DNA of 64,000 bases from an uncultured Collinsella sp. (GCA_958443615.1 CAUCLI010000002.1:1-64000); one strand, 5' to 3'. Shown: positions 26,796 to 38,047, counted from the stretch's first letter. Numbers and translations: made by a program. Notes: generated by a model from the letters alone, not told the origin.

Positions 26796-26831
26796 CGGCG
26801 CCCCCGCATCCCAATGCGGGGGCGCCGTTTT
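26796..26831 (+). terminator. Terminator of purC
   Basis: A 14-bp perfect stem (26796-26809 with 26814-26827), 4-base loop, followed by TTTTA on the plus strand. Confidence 0.94.
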
Positions 26832-26940
26832 ATCGTCCGACTCTCAAATGCCGTCTTCTCAGCACCGCATATTCGCCCATCATGCAGCATTCACATGCGG
26901 TAGTCTCCCTACATGCGACTCGACGCATGGAAACCATGTC

Positions 26941-29900
26941 CTAATTGTGCCTTCGGGATCCGAGGGCGATCAGGCAGGTGCCAAAAGCCATAAACACCAT
27001 AAGCAGGACGACGGAGAACCCAAGATCACCTGTGGAGGGCAAGCCTTCGGGCGCGGAACCAGCGTTCTGCACGGCACCATCTTGATTGTCGCCGGACCCT
27101 CCGGGGCCGGGAGCTGGATTAGGATCGGTGGGACCTTCGGGGTCCTCGGGGGTTTCGGGGTCCTCGGGGGTTTCGGGGTTTTCCGGATACTCCGGATCGG
27201 TCGGATCGGGTGACTGGACCTTAGCATTGGTAATGGTAAAGCCATCCTTCGCATTGCCGGAGATCTTTGAGGTGTACCCAGGCACCTCCACCTCGCAAAC
27301 CGCGTAGTCGTACGCCTTGCCGTCGGACCCGGAAACGGGTAGATCGGCGAACTCGTGCGCCCAGCCGCCCTCGGCGGTCAGCGCCGCACGGTCGATGACT
27401 TTGCCATCGCGCAGCAGCTCCACCTCGATAGAAGCGGGACGCTCGTCAACAGAGTCTCCCTGCCACACCTTGGACACCGCGACCTTGGTCACGTCCTCAC
27501 GCCCGATCGTCACACCGCCGTTGGAACCGATGCCGCCCCCCTTGTCGGCCGTGTTGCCGGTGATGACGAGCTTGGCCTCGGACTTCGCCATGGCCTTGAC
27601 TTCATCGGAGAAAGGAACGGCCTTGAGCGCGAGGCAATCCTGGTACGCGCTCACCGTCACCGGACTGGGATCAGCGCCCTCGCTGCCGTAGCGCGGGGCG
27701 GTGTCCGAAGTGGTTGGGTACACACCCGCGCCGGGCAGGTACACGCCGCCATCCCGATACCACTGCACCGAGCCGCCGCCCAGCAGGCGATTTGCAAGTG
27801 TCGCGGGATGGTTGTCCTCTTTGCGCGCAGAGAAGACGAAGTCGTCACCCGCTGCCTTCTGACCGTCGGCATCGCGCGCGACGTTATCGAAGATTGCGGC
27901 GCCCTCGGTCACATGAACCGTGGTCTCACCCGTGGCGCAAAACCACATGCCGCCACCCTGGCGGGCCGTGTTCTCGGCGATCAGCGCATTGGAAAGATGC
28001 AGCGTGCTGTAGTAGTCGTAATTTCCCTCGCCGTACACGCCGCCGCCCATGTTATACGCCGTGTTACCGGTGATGGACCCCGACTTCAGGTTGACCCCGT
28101 TGCTGTAGGAATAGATGCCGCCTCCGGTGTTGCCCACGTTGTCGCAGATGGAACCACCGTCAAGGACGAAAGTAGTGCGGTACTCCCCCTCGCCCCGCTG
28201 CAGCTTGCCGTCGACCACGCACACACCGGCACCCTGAACGCCCTTATTGCCAGCGATCTTGCCGCCGGTCATGGTGAGCTCGGCGTTGCTCTCAACATGC
28301 ACCGCACCCGACCCCTGCACCCTGTTCGTGGAGGTGCACGTGTTACCGGAAATCACGGCCTCACCGGAAAGCTCGAGCTTGGTGCGGGCATTGTCGTCAT
28401 TGCCGAACAGCATGACAGCGGAACCGCGGTGACCGGTGTTACCCGCGATGATGCCAGCGGAGATCTTGGCCGAGGCGTCACCGTACAGCAAGATACCCGA
28501 GGACGTATTGGACGCCGCGGAATTCACCGCCTGGTTGCCGGCGATCTCGCCGCCGGTCATCTCCAACTTTGCACCTTCGGCAACGCGAACGATACCGCTG
28601 TAGGCCATGCCATCGTCCGTCAACGCATTGCCCGTGATGGAGCCGCCGGAGATCTTGATCGAGGCGCCCTCGCCGCGCGCGTCGATTACGCCGATGCCCG
28701 CGGATTCGAGGTCATTCGCACGATCGCTCTGCAGCTTGGACGCCGTCACCGTAGCATCGCCCGTCAGCTCGAATACTCCGCTCGTGAGCACCGAGCTGCC
28801 CGAGTTGTACCGCCCGAACAGGGTCACCTTGCCGCCGATGACCAACGAGGCACCCTCTTCCACCACGAACAAGTTCTTGAGGCCGGCCGGGTTCTTGACA
28901 CCCACGATCTGGAACGGTTCATCCGAGGTGATGGTCACGATCTTGCCCTTGGGCACCGTGACGGGAGCGCTGAGCTTGACGTGCTTCTCGATCTTGACGG
29001 TGCCGCCGTCCTTTGCGGCCTCGGTCACGGCCTGCTGCAGCGAAGGGGCGCTTGAAGCGTCTGTGATCGCGTCGCCCACACCATCCTCGATCGAGGGCTG
29101 CGTGAACGTTATCTTGGCACCCTCGGTGATCGCGCCGTTGGCTATCGTCACATTGTCTTCGCTGTTATCGAACACGACCTCCTTGAGGCCTTTTGAATCG
29201 AGTGCGGACTCGAGTACCTGCTCGAGTCCGCTGCCAACCTCGAAACGCTCGACGGCCGTCTTCTGAAAGGCGCCTTTGCCAATCGAGGTAACGCCATCAG
29301 GAATCTTGACCGTGCCAGTCAGACCGTTTGAGCTGTAAAACGCATACGCGCCAATACTTGTCAACGTCTCGGGAAAAGTAAGGGTCCCCGTGCCACCCCA
29401 GACGAAGGCCCATGTGCCGATCGAAGTGAGCTCGTCGCTAAACGTGATGTTGGAAATGCCCGCCGCATAAGTAAACGCATGACTGGGAACCTCGTTCAAC
29501 TTGGAAAGATCGAGTGGCCCCGATAGCTTTCTACACTCGCTAAACGCATAGGAGCCCATCTCGGTCACATTCGACAGGTCAATCGGGCCAGGCAGCAGCC
29601 CACACTTGTTAAATGCGTACCCCCCAATAGAAGCGACCTGAGACAGGCTGGGTATCTCAACAAGGGCGGTGCAGCCATTGAACGCCTCGTTGCCAATCAC
29701 AGTAATGGGGGACTTCGCCGTCACGCTCGTGAGGCTCGTACAACCGCTGAACATGCTCGACATAATCTCGGTCACGGAAGCGGGCAACTCGACGCTCTTC
29801 AATGAGGTGCAGCCAGAAAAGAGGCTCCCCTCGGTGATCTCAACGCCCTCAGGGAGCGCGACGCTCTCAAGCGCAGTCGCGTCACTAAACGCCGCGGGCT

Positions 29901-30469
29901 TTGTAATTCGCTTTAGGGTCGAGGGCAACTTGAGCGAAGTCAGGGTCACACACCCATTCAGCATGGAGTTTGATGCGATCTCCTCAACGCCCTCCTCGAA
30001 CGTGAGAGTGGCGAGCTTCTCCATGTTCTGGAAACTGCCGTTGAACACCTTAATGGAGCCGGGAATCGTCAGCTCGGTAAGGTTGGGGAACTTGTAAAAA
30101 CTCGAACTTTTAACTGATATCAACGTGTTGGGAAGGGTGAGCTCGGCCACATTTCCACGCTTCTCCCACATAGAGAACTGGAGCTCAGTGGTGACATATG
30201 TTGTGCCCTCATGTTCAAATGACGCAGGAATGGAGAGGCTCGTCGGCGCATCGGGATTCTTGATATCCCACACCAAGGCAGTCTTGTCATCAAGATTCAG
30301 ATCAACGGTAAAGGTACCCCCCCCCCACGGTGAATTCCACGTTCTCCAAAAGGCTGGGTTCGGCCTGCGGCTCCGCCCATGCGGCCCGTGCGCCCATCAC
30401 TTGCGCGCACAGAACAAGGGCAACAACCATGCCGAACAGTCCCCATGCGCGTTTACGCTTCGATTCCAC
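26941..30469 (-). CDS. LPxTG-anchored BspA-like LRR surface protein, out of frame at a G10 tract
   Basis: The long frame 26941-30276 encodes BspA-type leucine-rich repeats (about residues 30-370), then a right-handed beta-helix region with repeated ITGN...GGG units (about 500-900), a Cna_B-like domain near 930-1020, a Pro/Glu/Asp-rich wall spacer, and a sorting signal LPSTG, hydrophobic span and SRRHN tail. The start and signal peptide are missing from that frame. They are upstream in another frame: GTG at 30469, KRKR, a hydrophobic core and an AWA-E cleavage site. Ten G residues (30317-30326) separate the two; nine would join them. As written, the gene is off. It is either phase-variable or a base-count error. 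The role is likely adhesion or host interaction at the cell wall. Confidence 0.85.
30317..30326 (-). repeat. G10 homopolymer inside the surface protein gene
   Basis: Ten consecutive C on the plus strand (G on the coding strand) lie at codons 48-51 of the surface protein gene, just after the signal peptide. Removing one base, or adding two, restores a single frame from 30469 to 26941. It is the longest homopolymer that I noticed in the window. Confidence 0.95.
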
Positions 30470-30631
30470 GATGCGCCGTCCTTCCCCGATTGATCTACTT
30501 GCGACGCCACATCGGCCGCCCGATGTGATGCTTTGCGTTCGATTACGCTACCATATTTTTTGTCTCATATCATTTTGGATTTATCTTCCATGCTTCCAGG
30601 GACAACGCACCAAGAAATGCGTTCAGCATCT

Positions 30632-30667
30632 AAAAAAAATAGGGGTACGCCGGAAACGGCACTCCCC
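30632..30667 (-). terminator. Terminator of the octopine-dehydrogenase-like gene
   Basis: On the minus strand GGGG...GCCG pairs with CGGC...CCCC around a TTTC loop (30642-30667), followed by TA and a run of eight T. It lies about 60 bases after the stop at 30725. Confidence 0.85.
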
Positions 30668-30724
30668 CATTTTGGCGCGATTGGGATACATCCCCAACTG
30701 CGCCACGTTCTCCATATATATCAG

Positions 30725-31801
30725 TTACCCCTCGATCAAGTACGCGCGCAGCGCCTCGAGGTCCATGCCATCGATGCCGAGCTCGGCCATGGAGCGGCCG
30801 CCCTCCCAGCAATCGCTCTCGAGCAGCACGCCGCCCAGGCTCACCAGGGAGTCCATCACGGGCGTGGGCACGCCGATGAGGCGCGCGAGCTTGGCCCACG
30901 TCGCGATGCCATACGGGATGTCCTCGGTGTAGTAGCGGTTCTTGAGGTTCGCCGGACCGGTGATCTTGGCGAAGTTGGGATCGCCGGCGATGGCCTCCTT
31001 GATGGAGTCGGTCTCAACCGCGCCGCCGATGCCGTGCGCCGCGATATCGGACTCGTAGCCCATGGCGTCGAGCAGCGCGATGCGCTCGGCGTCGATCGCC
31101 TCGGTGAGGCGCGCGACACAATCGGTGAAGCCCTCGGTGTAGAAGTGGAAATCGCCCCGGGCATACTCGATGCGGCCGGCGTTCAGGATGCAGCCCGGCA
31201 CGTGGATGATGGGGTTCAGGCTGGACAGGCCGCACGCGACGACGCTCTCCACGGCCTCGATGCCGGGGAAGACGCCGTCGAGCGCCGCGATGACCTCGTC
31301 GGTGCGGGAGGCGGGCATGACGCCGACCTTCAGCGGGTCGAAGCGACTCATGACGAGCGAGGCGCCGGGGCCGAGCAGGCGGGTGGCGTACGGCAGGGTG
31401 TGGGTCTCTGCCACGCAGACATCCTCGACGCCGTGGGCCTTGAACGCCTTCCAGAACATGAGCGACCCGAAGGTGCCCGGCAGCACGAGCACGATCTGGC
31501 CGGCGGTGACGACCTCGGCGAGCTTCTCCGCATACGCGGCATGCGCGAACGCGGGTACCGCGACCAGGATGACCTTGACACCCTCGATGGCGGCGGCAAG
31601 ATCGCTCGTGACCATGGCGAGCTCGGCCGTGCCGGTGCCCGCGGCACCCGAGAGCTCGATCTTCTTGGTGTCGAACACCTGCTGCATATTGGGGACGAAC
31701 CGCTCATCCTCATACATGTTGACCGTAAAGCCCCTCAGCGTGAGGTCCGCCGCGGCGGCATGCGCCCCGTTGCCGCCACCCAAAACCGCGATCTTCGTCA
31801 T
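30725..31801 (-). CDS. NAD(P)-dependent octopine/nopaline dehydrogenase family protein
   Basis: The 358-residue protein starts at ATG 31801 (MTKIAVLGGGNGAHAAAAD), which places the Rossmann GGGNGAH motif at the N-terminus and follows AAAGGAG at ten bases. The C-terminal domain has NPIIHVPGCILNAGRIEYA, matching the octopine/nopaline dehydrogenase domain with its catalytic His. Enzymes of this family reduce imines formed from an amino acid and a 2-oxo acid. The physiological substrate is unknown. In-frame sequence upstream of 31801 belongs to an unrelated gene remnant. Confidence 0.88.
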   Translation of the reverse strand: MTKIAVLGGGNGAHAAAADLTLRGFTVNMYEDERFVPNMQQVFDTKKIELSGAAGTGTAELAMVTSDLAAAIEGVKVILVAVPAFAHAAYAEKLAEVVTAGQIVLVLPGTFGSLMFWKAFKAHGVEDVCVAETHTLPYATRLLGPGASLVMSRFDPLKVGVMPASRTDEVIAALDGVFPGIEAVESVVACGLSSLNPIIHVPGCILNAGRIEYARGDFHFYTEGFTDCVARLTEAIDAERIALLDAMGYESDIAAHGIGGAVETDSIKEAIAGDPNFAKITGPANLKNRYYTEDIPYGIATWAKLARLIGVPTPVMDSLVSLGGVLLESDCWEGGRSMAELGIDGMDLEALRAYLIEG

Positions 31802-31845
31802 GATACCGATGCTCCTTTCCAGCAAAAGGCGCGAGGCCTCGAGTG

Positions 31846-31996
31846 CCCGCGTCGCATACACACTTTTTGAGTCTACTCCTTCAGATGAGATAAGCCTCCC
31901 TGCGTACTCAAGATACGTGATGACCGTCTCCTTTGAGATGCCGCATCCAATCGACTTGAGTGTGTTGTGCAGAGCCGAGTGCGACACATCACCCCA
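31846..31996 (-). pseudogene. Fragment of a DUF4143-type ATPase gene
   Basis: The translated stretch SHSALHNTLKSIGCGISKET followed by VITYLEYAGRLISSEG resembles the winged-helix segment of ATPases with a C-terminal DUF4143 domain, where a short helix-turn-helix leads to a conserved Y-L-E-A-L-type end. Nothing upstream or downstream keeps the rest of the gene. The fragment reads into the dehydrogenase start region without a stop, which makes a spurious N-terminal extension. A complete relative is at 36562-37932. Confidence 0.5.
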
Positions 31997-32082
31997 CACC
32001 GTCTCGGGCGCCCTCTTCATGAGAATACACAGGGCGCTTGGTCTGCGGAGACCGAAGGCGAGCAGCAGCGTGAACACGAAAC

Positions 32083-32503
32083 TTGTTCAGCGATTGGAAA
32101 TCTGCAGAATACGGAGGTGCGACGGCGCCCCTGATCAAAAAATCCATCGCGTACATCACTGTGCTCGTCATCCCGGTATATGGCTTTGAGGCATGCGCCC
32201 AACCTCCGACTCCAGACACATCGCAGAAAGACACATCAGCAAAAGAGACGACCGATCTTGTCGATGACGGCTACGACTATGGCTACGATCCCGATTACGA
32301 ATACGACCCTGATTACGAAAACGAACCTGAATCTCACGACGATCCAAAATTTGCCTTCGAGCGCCTGCTCGACGAGCAGACGGCGCCGGCAGATCGCTAT
32401 CTGGATGAACGACGGCGGTTGGCTCACGGTCACGGGCTATCTCAGCGAATACAACGGGAACCTTCCATTCAATATCTCCGATGGATACGTCGAGTACACC
32501 TAG
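32083..32503 (+). pseudogene. Frameshifted small exported protein gene
   Basis: A frame from about 32083 has a basic-hydrophobic signal-like segment (KKSIAYITVLVIPVYGF, then EAC) and a Tyr/Asp-rich stretch (DDGYDYGYDPDYEYDPDYE). Near 32385-32410 the sensible reading passes to another frame that continues AIWMNDGGWLTVTGYLSEYN and ends at a stop at 32503. One base lost or gained would join them. I do not recognise the family. It may be a lipoprotein, though the lipobox is poor. Confidence 0.5.
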
Positions 32504-32654
32504 TGGGATTAGCCGAGCCATCCGCGGACGGCAATTTTGCACGCTGCGCATGTGGGCCGAGAAAGGGAGCGTCGAACCACTCGTGATCCGCGGCTCGTCG
32601 AACATTTGTCAAACTTCGGCGCTTTCACATAAATTTGGTGCACTTCCGAAAGTA

Positions 32655-32731
32655 CGGAGCACCTGGGAACCATTTCTTTGCCTGAAATTGGTTCCCAGGT
32701 GCTCCGAAGTTTTACAAGTGCTCCGAAGTTT
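32655..32731. repeat. 18-bp perfect palindrome plus direct repeat
   Basis: CGGAGCACCTGGGAACCA (32655-32672) faces its exact reverse complement at 32689-32706 across a 16-base spacer. The sequence GTGCTCCGAAGTTT at 32699-32712 is repeated directly at 32718-32731. The remaining bases between 32504 and 32869 show no gene. No T run follows the palindrome on either strand. Confidence 0.75.
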
Positions 32732-32869
32732 CTTGGATGCGCCGTTTTACGAGCTCTCCAGGCCCGATCACCGAAACGCAGAGAACCCCTAGGTGAACTC
32801 TGAGCAAACATCCCGCAGGCCAAAGGTCGAGAAGGTTCGCGCAGGCTCTCCCAGGGGTTTCCCGGAAAT

Positions 32870-34123
32870 CTAGGTAACCTTACGGCCTAGTACATGCCGC
32901 CGCCCTGGACGTTCGCGCCAGCGGCACCAAAGCTCATCAACCGTGGGCAGCAACGCCCCCGCTACCAGCGGCACAATCGCCCAGATGAGGCCGCGCACGG
33001 GGACGATCAGCGCCATGACCACAAGCGACAGGCCGACTTTGCGCGTGAAGCGGCCCACCAGCGCCGCTGAGAACACCGTGACCGCCAACACCGCGTCGAC
33101 GCCGGTGAGCTGGGCCACCGCCACGCCGCAGCAGGCGGCACTGAAGATCAGCGGGAAAAACGGTCCTCCCTCCCATCCAAAATGCAGGCACAGGGACAGT
33201 AGGCAGATTTTCGCCACGGACGTCACCGCGAGCTCCAGCGAAGTGTGCGCCGCGGGGTTCTCCATGAGCGCTGGCAACTGCTCCGTACCCGCATACAGCA
33301 CCAGTGGCAGCGCCGTCGCGGCTATTGCGACGATGGAGCCGCAAAGCGCCGCTTTCAGCGTGACACCCGCATGAATCCGCGATGCGAGTTTGGACGCGAC
33401 CGAGTCGCTGCGCCGCAGCACCCAAGAAAGCGACATGCCCAATATGGAGAGGGGGACGAGCCAGAGCAAGGCGTCGATCGAGAACTCGACCACCGGCAAG
33501 CGCGGTATCCCCTCTCTACCGGAAATGGCGTTCCATGTCTTTGCGCCGGCAAGAGTGCCCAAGACGCCGAAAACCGCGAGAGCGATCGCCTGGGGCCGGG
33601 TGAAACGGCAAGTGCTCCCCTCCTTGCCGAATGCGATCTTATGGAGCACACGGGAGATCGCCGTCCCGCCCGCGGCGAGAAACCCGGAAAGGCCGGCCTC
33701 GGGTCCAAGCGGGGCGCCAAGGGCCAGCGGCATGAGAAAGGAGCCCAGGGCCGCGACAGGACGGTCGAGGTCATAGCCGCCCTTTGCCCTGGTTCGAGCC
33801 ATCACCTCTGCCATGGGGTGCGGGGCGCTGTTGAACCGCTCGTTCCACCATCCCAAGACGGCGCCTCCCGCGGCACAGACCAAGATCATCGCCAGGGGAG
33901 ATACGAGGCCGCCTTCCACAGGAGCCCAAATCAACATGATGAGCACTTGGACAAGGGACAGGAGCGCCCATACACCCAAGCCCAATGCAAACCCAAGGCC
34001 AAAGCCCGTAAAAGCGCCCGATGCCAACCGGATCATCGACGGCGGGCGCAGGCAGATGGCCGACGCGTCCTCCCCTCCTGCATCCACTCTCACGCCTTCC
34101 CCGCTACGAACACAACGTCCCAT
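32870..34123 (-). CDS. ClC family chloride channel/transporter
   Basis: I place the start at ATG 34123, five bases after GAGAGG, giving about 417 residues; longer and shorter in-frame starts exist. The protein has ten or more hydrophobic segments. ClC filter-type motifs are visible as GAPLGPEAG, and FGWEGGPFFPLIFSAACCG matches the second conserved region. ClC proteins move chloride or fluoride, as channels or proton exchangers. The last 18 codons and stop lie in sequence copied from the end of groL but read in another frame (see 32873-32925). A groL terminator separates the gene from groL, so it needs its own promoter. Confidence 0.85.
   Translation of the reverse strand: MGRCVRSGEGVRVDAGGEDASAICLRPPSMIRLASGAFTGFGLGFALGLGVWALLSLVQVLIMLIWAPVEGGLVSPLAMILVCAAGGAVLGWWNERFNSAPHPMAEVMARTRAKGGYDLDRPVAALGSFLMPLALGAPLGPEAGLSGFLAAGGTAISRVLHKIAFGKEGSTCRFTRPQAIALAVFGVLGTLAGAKTWNAISGREGIPRLPVVEFSIDALLWLVPLSILGMSLSWVLRRSDSVASKLASRIHAGVTLKAALCGSIVAIAATALPLVLYAGTEQLPALMENPAAHTSLELAVTSVAKICLLSLCLHFGWEGGPFFPLIFSAACCGVAVAQLTGVDAVLAVTVFSAALVGRFTRKVGLSLVVMALIVPVRGLIWAIVPLVAGALLPTVDELWCRWRERPGRRHVLGRKVT
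32873..32925 (-). repeat. Second, diverged copy of the groL 3' end
   Basis: This stretch matches 34310-34364, the end of groL and the bases after it, at about 48 of 54 positions. In the groL frame it still reads GANVQGGGMY-stop. Several differences are synonymous (CAG for CAA, TAG for TAA), so it came from a different groL allele rather than a local copying error. The ClC gene lies between the two copies. Confidence 0.85.
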
Positions 34124-34244
34124 ACGTTCCTCTCCCCCATGACTGCCACAATCCATTGCCTCTCTTGTCATACCCTCCAACTGCGCGATTAGCCATCGAT
34201 TGAAAAACTCGTCAAAGATAGGCAGGCGCGCGTCCACCCAAACG

Positions 34245-34294
34245 CAAAAAGGCCCCGAGGGACCCATGCGCGTGCGCTGGGATCCCCCGGGGCC
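34245..34294 (-). terminator. Terminator of groL
   Basis: GGCCCCgGGGGA pairs with TCCCtCGGGGCC over a long loop (34251-34294), followed on the minus strand by five T. It lies 30 bases after the groL stop. Confidence 0.85.
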
Positions 34295-34324
34295 ATGACG
34301 GTCTACGCGGGTAAACCTTACGGC

Positions 34325-35962
<1,638 letters not shown>

Positions 35963-35980
35963 TGTTCAATCCTCCAAATG

Positions 35981-36102
35981 TGTCATTGGGGACGGGTGCG
36001 AATTACACATCCGTCTGATGCGCCGGCTGCGGCTGAGTCGCGTGCCGCAAGCGGCGAGAACGAGTGCCGCACCTCAATTTGGGGACAGTCCCTAAATTGA
36101 GG
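35981..36102. repeat. Two copies of the GTCCCC repeat family between groES and groL
   Basis: Positions 35981-36011 carry TTGGGGACGGGTGC followed by an ATTACACAT end, as in the palindrome at 34-104. Positions 36072-36102 form another palindrome, with 9-base arms CCTCAATTT and AAATTGAGG around a GGGGACAGTCCC-type core. They fill most of the groES-groL gap. Confidence 0.8.
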
Positions 36103-36118
36103 TTCGGGGTCGCGAAAG

Positions 36119-36406
36119 TTACTCGACGATGGCGTAGATGTCGTCGGCGCGCATGAGGAGATAGTCCTCGCCGTCGACCTTGATCTCGTTGCCACCGAAC
36201 TTGCCGTAGATGACAACGTCGCCCTCATGGACGTCGAGCGGCATGCGCTCGCCCTTGTCATTCATCTTGCCGGCGCCGACGGCGACGACGGTGCCGCGCT
36301 GCGGCTTCTCCTGGGCGTTGCTGGCGATGTAGAGACCGGAAGCGGTCTTCTGCTCGGCGGCGTCGGGCTTGATCAGAACGCGATCTGCAAGCGGCTTCAA
36401 AGACAT
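36119..36406 (-). CDS. groES: Co-chaperonin GroES
   Basis: The 95-residue protein begins MSLKPLADRVLIKPDA and contains the mobile loop (EQKTASGLYIASNAQEKPQ) and the conserved C-terminal part GNEIKVDGEDYLLMRADD. It caps GroEL. The ATG at 36406 follows AGGAGGAC. A promoter is visible at 36471-36499. I find neither a CIRCE element nor a HAIR element upstream, so the heat-shock control expected for groES is not apparent in this sequence. Confidence 0.97.
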   Translation of the reverse strand: MSLKPLADRVLIKPDAAEQKTASGLYIASNAQEKPQRGTVVAVGAGKMNDKGERMPLDVHEGDVVIYGKFGGNEIKVDGEDYLLMRADDIYAIVE

Positions 36407-36470
36407 GCTTGTCCTCCTTTTGCTGGCGCCGGGCTCATCCCGGCATCCATGCGGTTTGTGTACGCGTTGA

Positions 36471-36499
36471 ATAGTACCCAGCCGTGCGGACTTATACAA
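36471..36499 (-). promoter_or_regulatory. Probable groES promoter
   Basis: TTGTAT (36499-36494) and TACTAT (36476-36471) on the minus strand are separated by 17 bases, giving a start site about 60 bases before the groES ATG. Confidence 0.6.
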
Positions 36500-36561
36500 C
36501 GTCACTTCAAAAAATCTTATAAAGCGGCACTTAGATTTCTTGAGCGCACGCCTAGGCTGCC

Positions 36562-37932
36562 TCATCCAGGCCAAGCCAAATCGTCAAGCAGCCATTTCCA
36601 GGCCGGAATGACTCGCACAGCCCCCGAGCTCATCTCAACCGTCTCTTCCGAGTCCATCGTCACGACCGTCGATTCGCGCACCCCATACTTTTCCATTGCG
36701 GCCTCGAGAGCCGCAAGCTCACGTCGCCGCGTCTTGGGATTCGCCAAATCGATGCTCACTTGCACCAGCTCGAACATATCTCCCAGCAAGGCATCCCCCA
36801 TGACGAAATCGACCTCATGCAAGCTGCCCTCATGCTCAAACGTCAATCGCGCCAGCGAACCCGAACGCGCCTGAGGGGCAACGCGGCGAAGCTTGTTGAA
36901 CACTGCGGTCTCCAATCGCTGTCCCTGCTCCTTGCTCGCCGCACGGGAGAAGGCCGTGAACATGCCAGGATCCACTGCATAGACCTTTGAGCATGAGCGT
37001 GGATTGTCGGCGAGCGAGCGGCTCAAGTCACCCAGGGAAAAGACCAGGTACACTTCCTCGTAATACGAGAGCAGATTGGAAAGCGTCTCGCGAGAGGTGG
37101 AGGCGCCTCGACTCTTGTATTCATTGACGACTTTATTTACGGACAGCTCGCGCCCGGACGAGGCGATGCACCTGCTCAAGAAACTCGCGGCTATTTGCGG
37201 GGTCCGCAGGTTATAGCGTTCCACAACGTCCATGGCGACCGTTCGATACGCGTATTCCTGCATCAGCATCATGCCATCCGATGTGGGAAGATCGAGCGTG
37301 GCCATATAACCGCCGCGCAAGAGATAATCCCCCAATGCCCCGCGCAGCTTGGCGGCATCGGAGGAAGAAAGCCCCCTTGCCACCGAGAACTGCCCGCCGT
37401 TCATGCGACGGGAAAACTCCGAAAAGCTCAAGGGAAATAGCTCTCTCGACAGCGAGCGTCCCCTGAATTCGCTGGATAGCTCCGATGACAACATCTTTGA
37501 CGATGAGCCCGTGACGTAAACGGTCGCCCTGATCGAATCGATTACTCGGCGAAGAAACGCTCCCCAATCGGGAACCTCTTGAATCTCGTCGAAAAAAAGG
37601 AAGCACCCTTCCTCGCGCGCCTTGGGGCGCATCGAGAAAAACGTGTCGATGACATCGGAGAGCAGCGACGTCGAATAGGGCTTGAGACGCTCGTCCTCAA
37701 AGTTGAAGTACAGGATGGTCGCAGGGTCGTAGCCCGCCCGCACAATGTCGCGCATTTCCTGAAACAAGCGGTAGGTTTTTCCACAGCGACGCGTACCGAC
37801 GATCACCTGCGCCAGATTATTCCGCTCGGGCTTTTGAATGGGTGCAAGACGTAAATCGCGGTCGAAAACCTCGGGAATACCCAACGCTTCGAAGTCGAGG
37901 ATCTTCTCTTGCACAAGCGCGTTGAACGGCAT
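36562..37932 (-). CDS. AAA ATPase with DUF4143-like C-terminal domain
   Basis: The 456-residue protein has a P-loop (VIVGTRRCGKTY near residue 45), Walker B with CFLFFDEIQEV, and sensor-like YVTGSSSKML. Its C-terminal half matches DUF4143, including SNLLSYYEEVYLVFSL and KVYAVDPGMF. Such ATPases are common, often multicopy accessory genes; their function is not settled. The start ATG at 37932 has GGAG six bases upstream. Two palindromes cover the promoter. The gene sits at the edge of the defence island, and remnants of related genes are at 31846-31996 and 43862-43895. Confidence 0.85.
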   Translation of the reverse strand: MPFNALVQEKILDFEALGIPEVFDRDLRLAPIQKPERNNLAQVIVGTRRCGKTYRLFQEMRDIVRAGYDPATILYFNFEDERLKPYSTSLLSDVIDTFFSMRPKAREEGCFLFFDEIQEVPDWGAFLRRVIDSIRATVYVTGSSSKMLSSELSSEFRGRSLSRELFPLSFSEFSRRMNGGQFSVARGLSSSDAAKLRGALGDYLLRGGYMATLDLPTSDGMMLMQEYAYRTVAMDVVERYNLRTPQIAASFLSRCIASSGRELSVNKVVNEYKSRGASTSRETLSNLLSYYEEVYLVFSLGDLSRSLADNPRSCSKVYAVDPGMFTAFSRAASKEQGQRLETAVFNKLRRVAPQARSGSLARLTFEHEGSLHEVDFVMGDALLGDMFELVQVSIDLANPKTRRRELAALEAAMEKYGVRESTVVTMDSEETVEMSSGAVRVIPAWKWLLDDLAWPG

Positions 37933-37943
37933 GCCAACTCCAA

Positions 37944-38001
37944 ATCTTGCAAAGTAGAACTGCAAGATATCGTAAATCTTGCAAAGTAGCTTTGCAAGAT
38001 T
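37944..38001. promoter_or_regulatory. Paired TTGCA/TGCAA palindromes upstream of the DUF4143 ATPase
   Basis: ATCTTGCA (37944-37951) faces TGCAAGAT (37961-37968), and AATCTTGCAAAG (37975-37986) faces CTTTGCAAGATT (37990-38001) with a 3-base spacer. A pair of the same design is at 43905-43962 beside a remnant of a related gene. They probably are operator sites belonging to this ATPase family. Confidence 0.7.
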
Positions 38002-38047
38002 GGACGATGTGAATATCACAGATGCGCTGCGATGGCTGCAAGGGGAC

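Noticed and set aside
27355..29055. 566-codon plus-strand frame inside the surface protein gene
   Set aside because: The minus strand encodes an orderly series of repeats, a Cna_B-like domain and a sorting signal, so the plus-strand frame is a shadow.
30276..30469. Simple N-terminal truncation of the surface protein
   Set aside because: A signal peptide with start and ribosome site exists in a neighbouring frame, joined through a G10 tract, so a frame switch explains the data better than a lost 5' end.
36406..36560. CIRCE or HAIR heat-shock operator upstream of groES
   Set aside because: I looked for TTAGCACTC/GAGTGCTAA and CTTGAGT/ACTCAAG pairs and saw neither.
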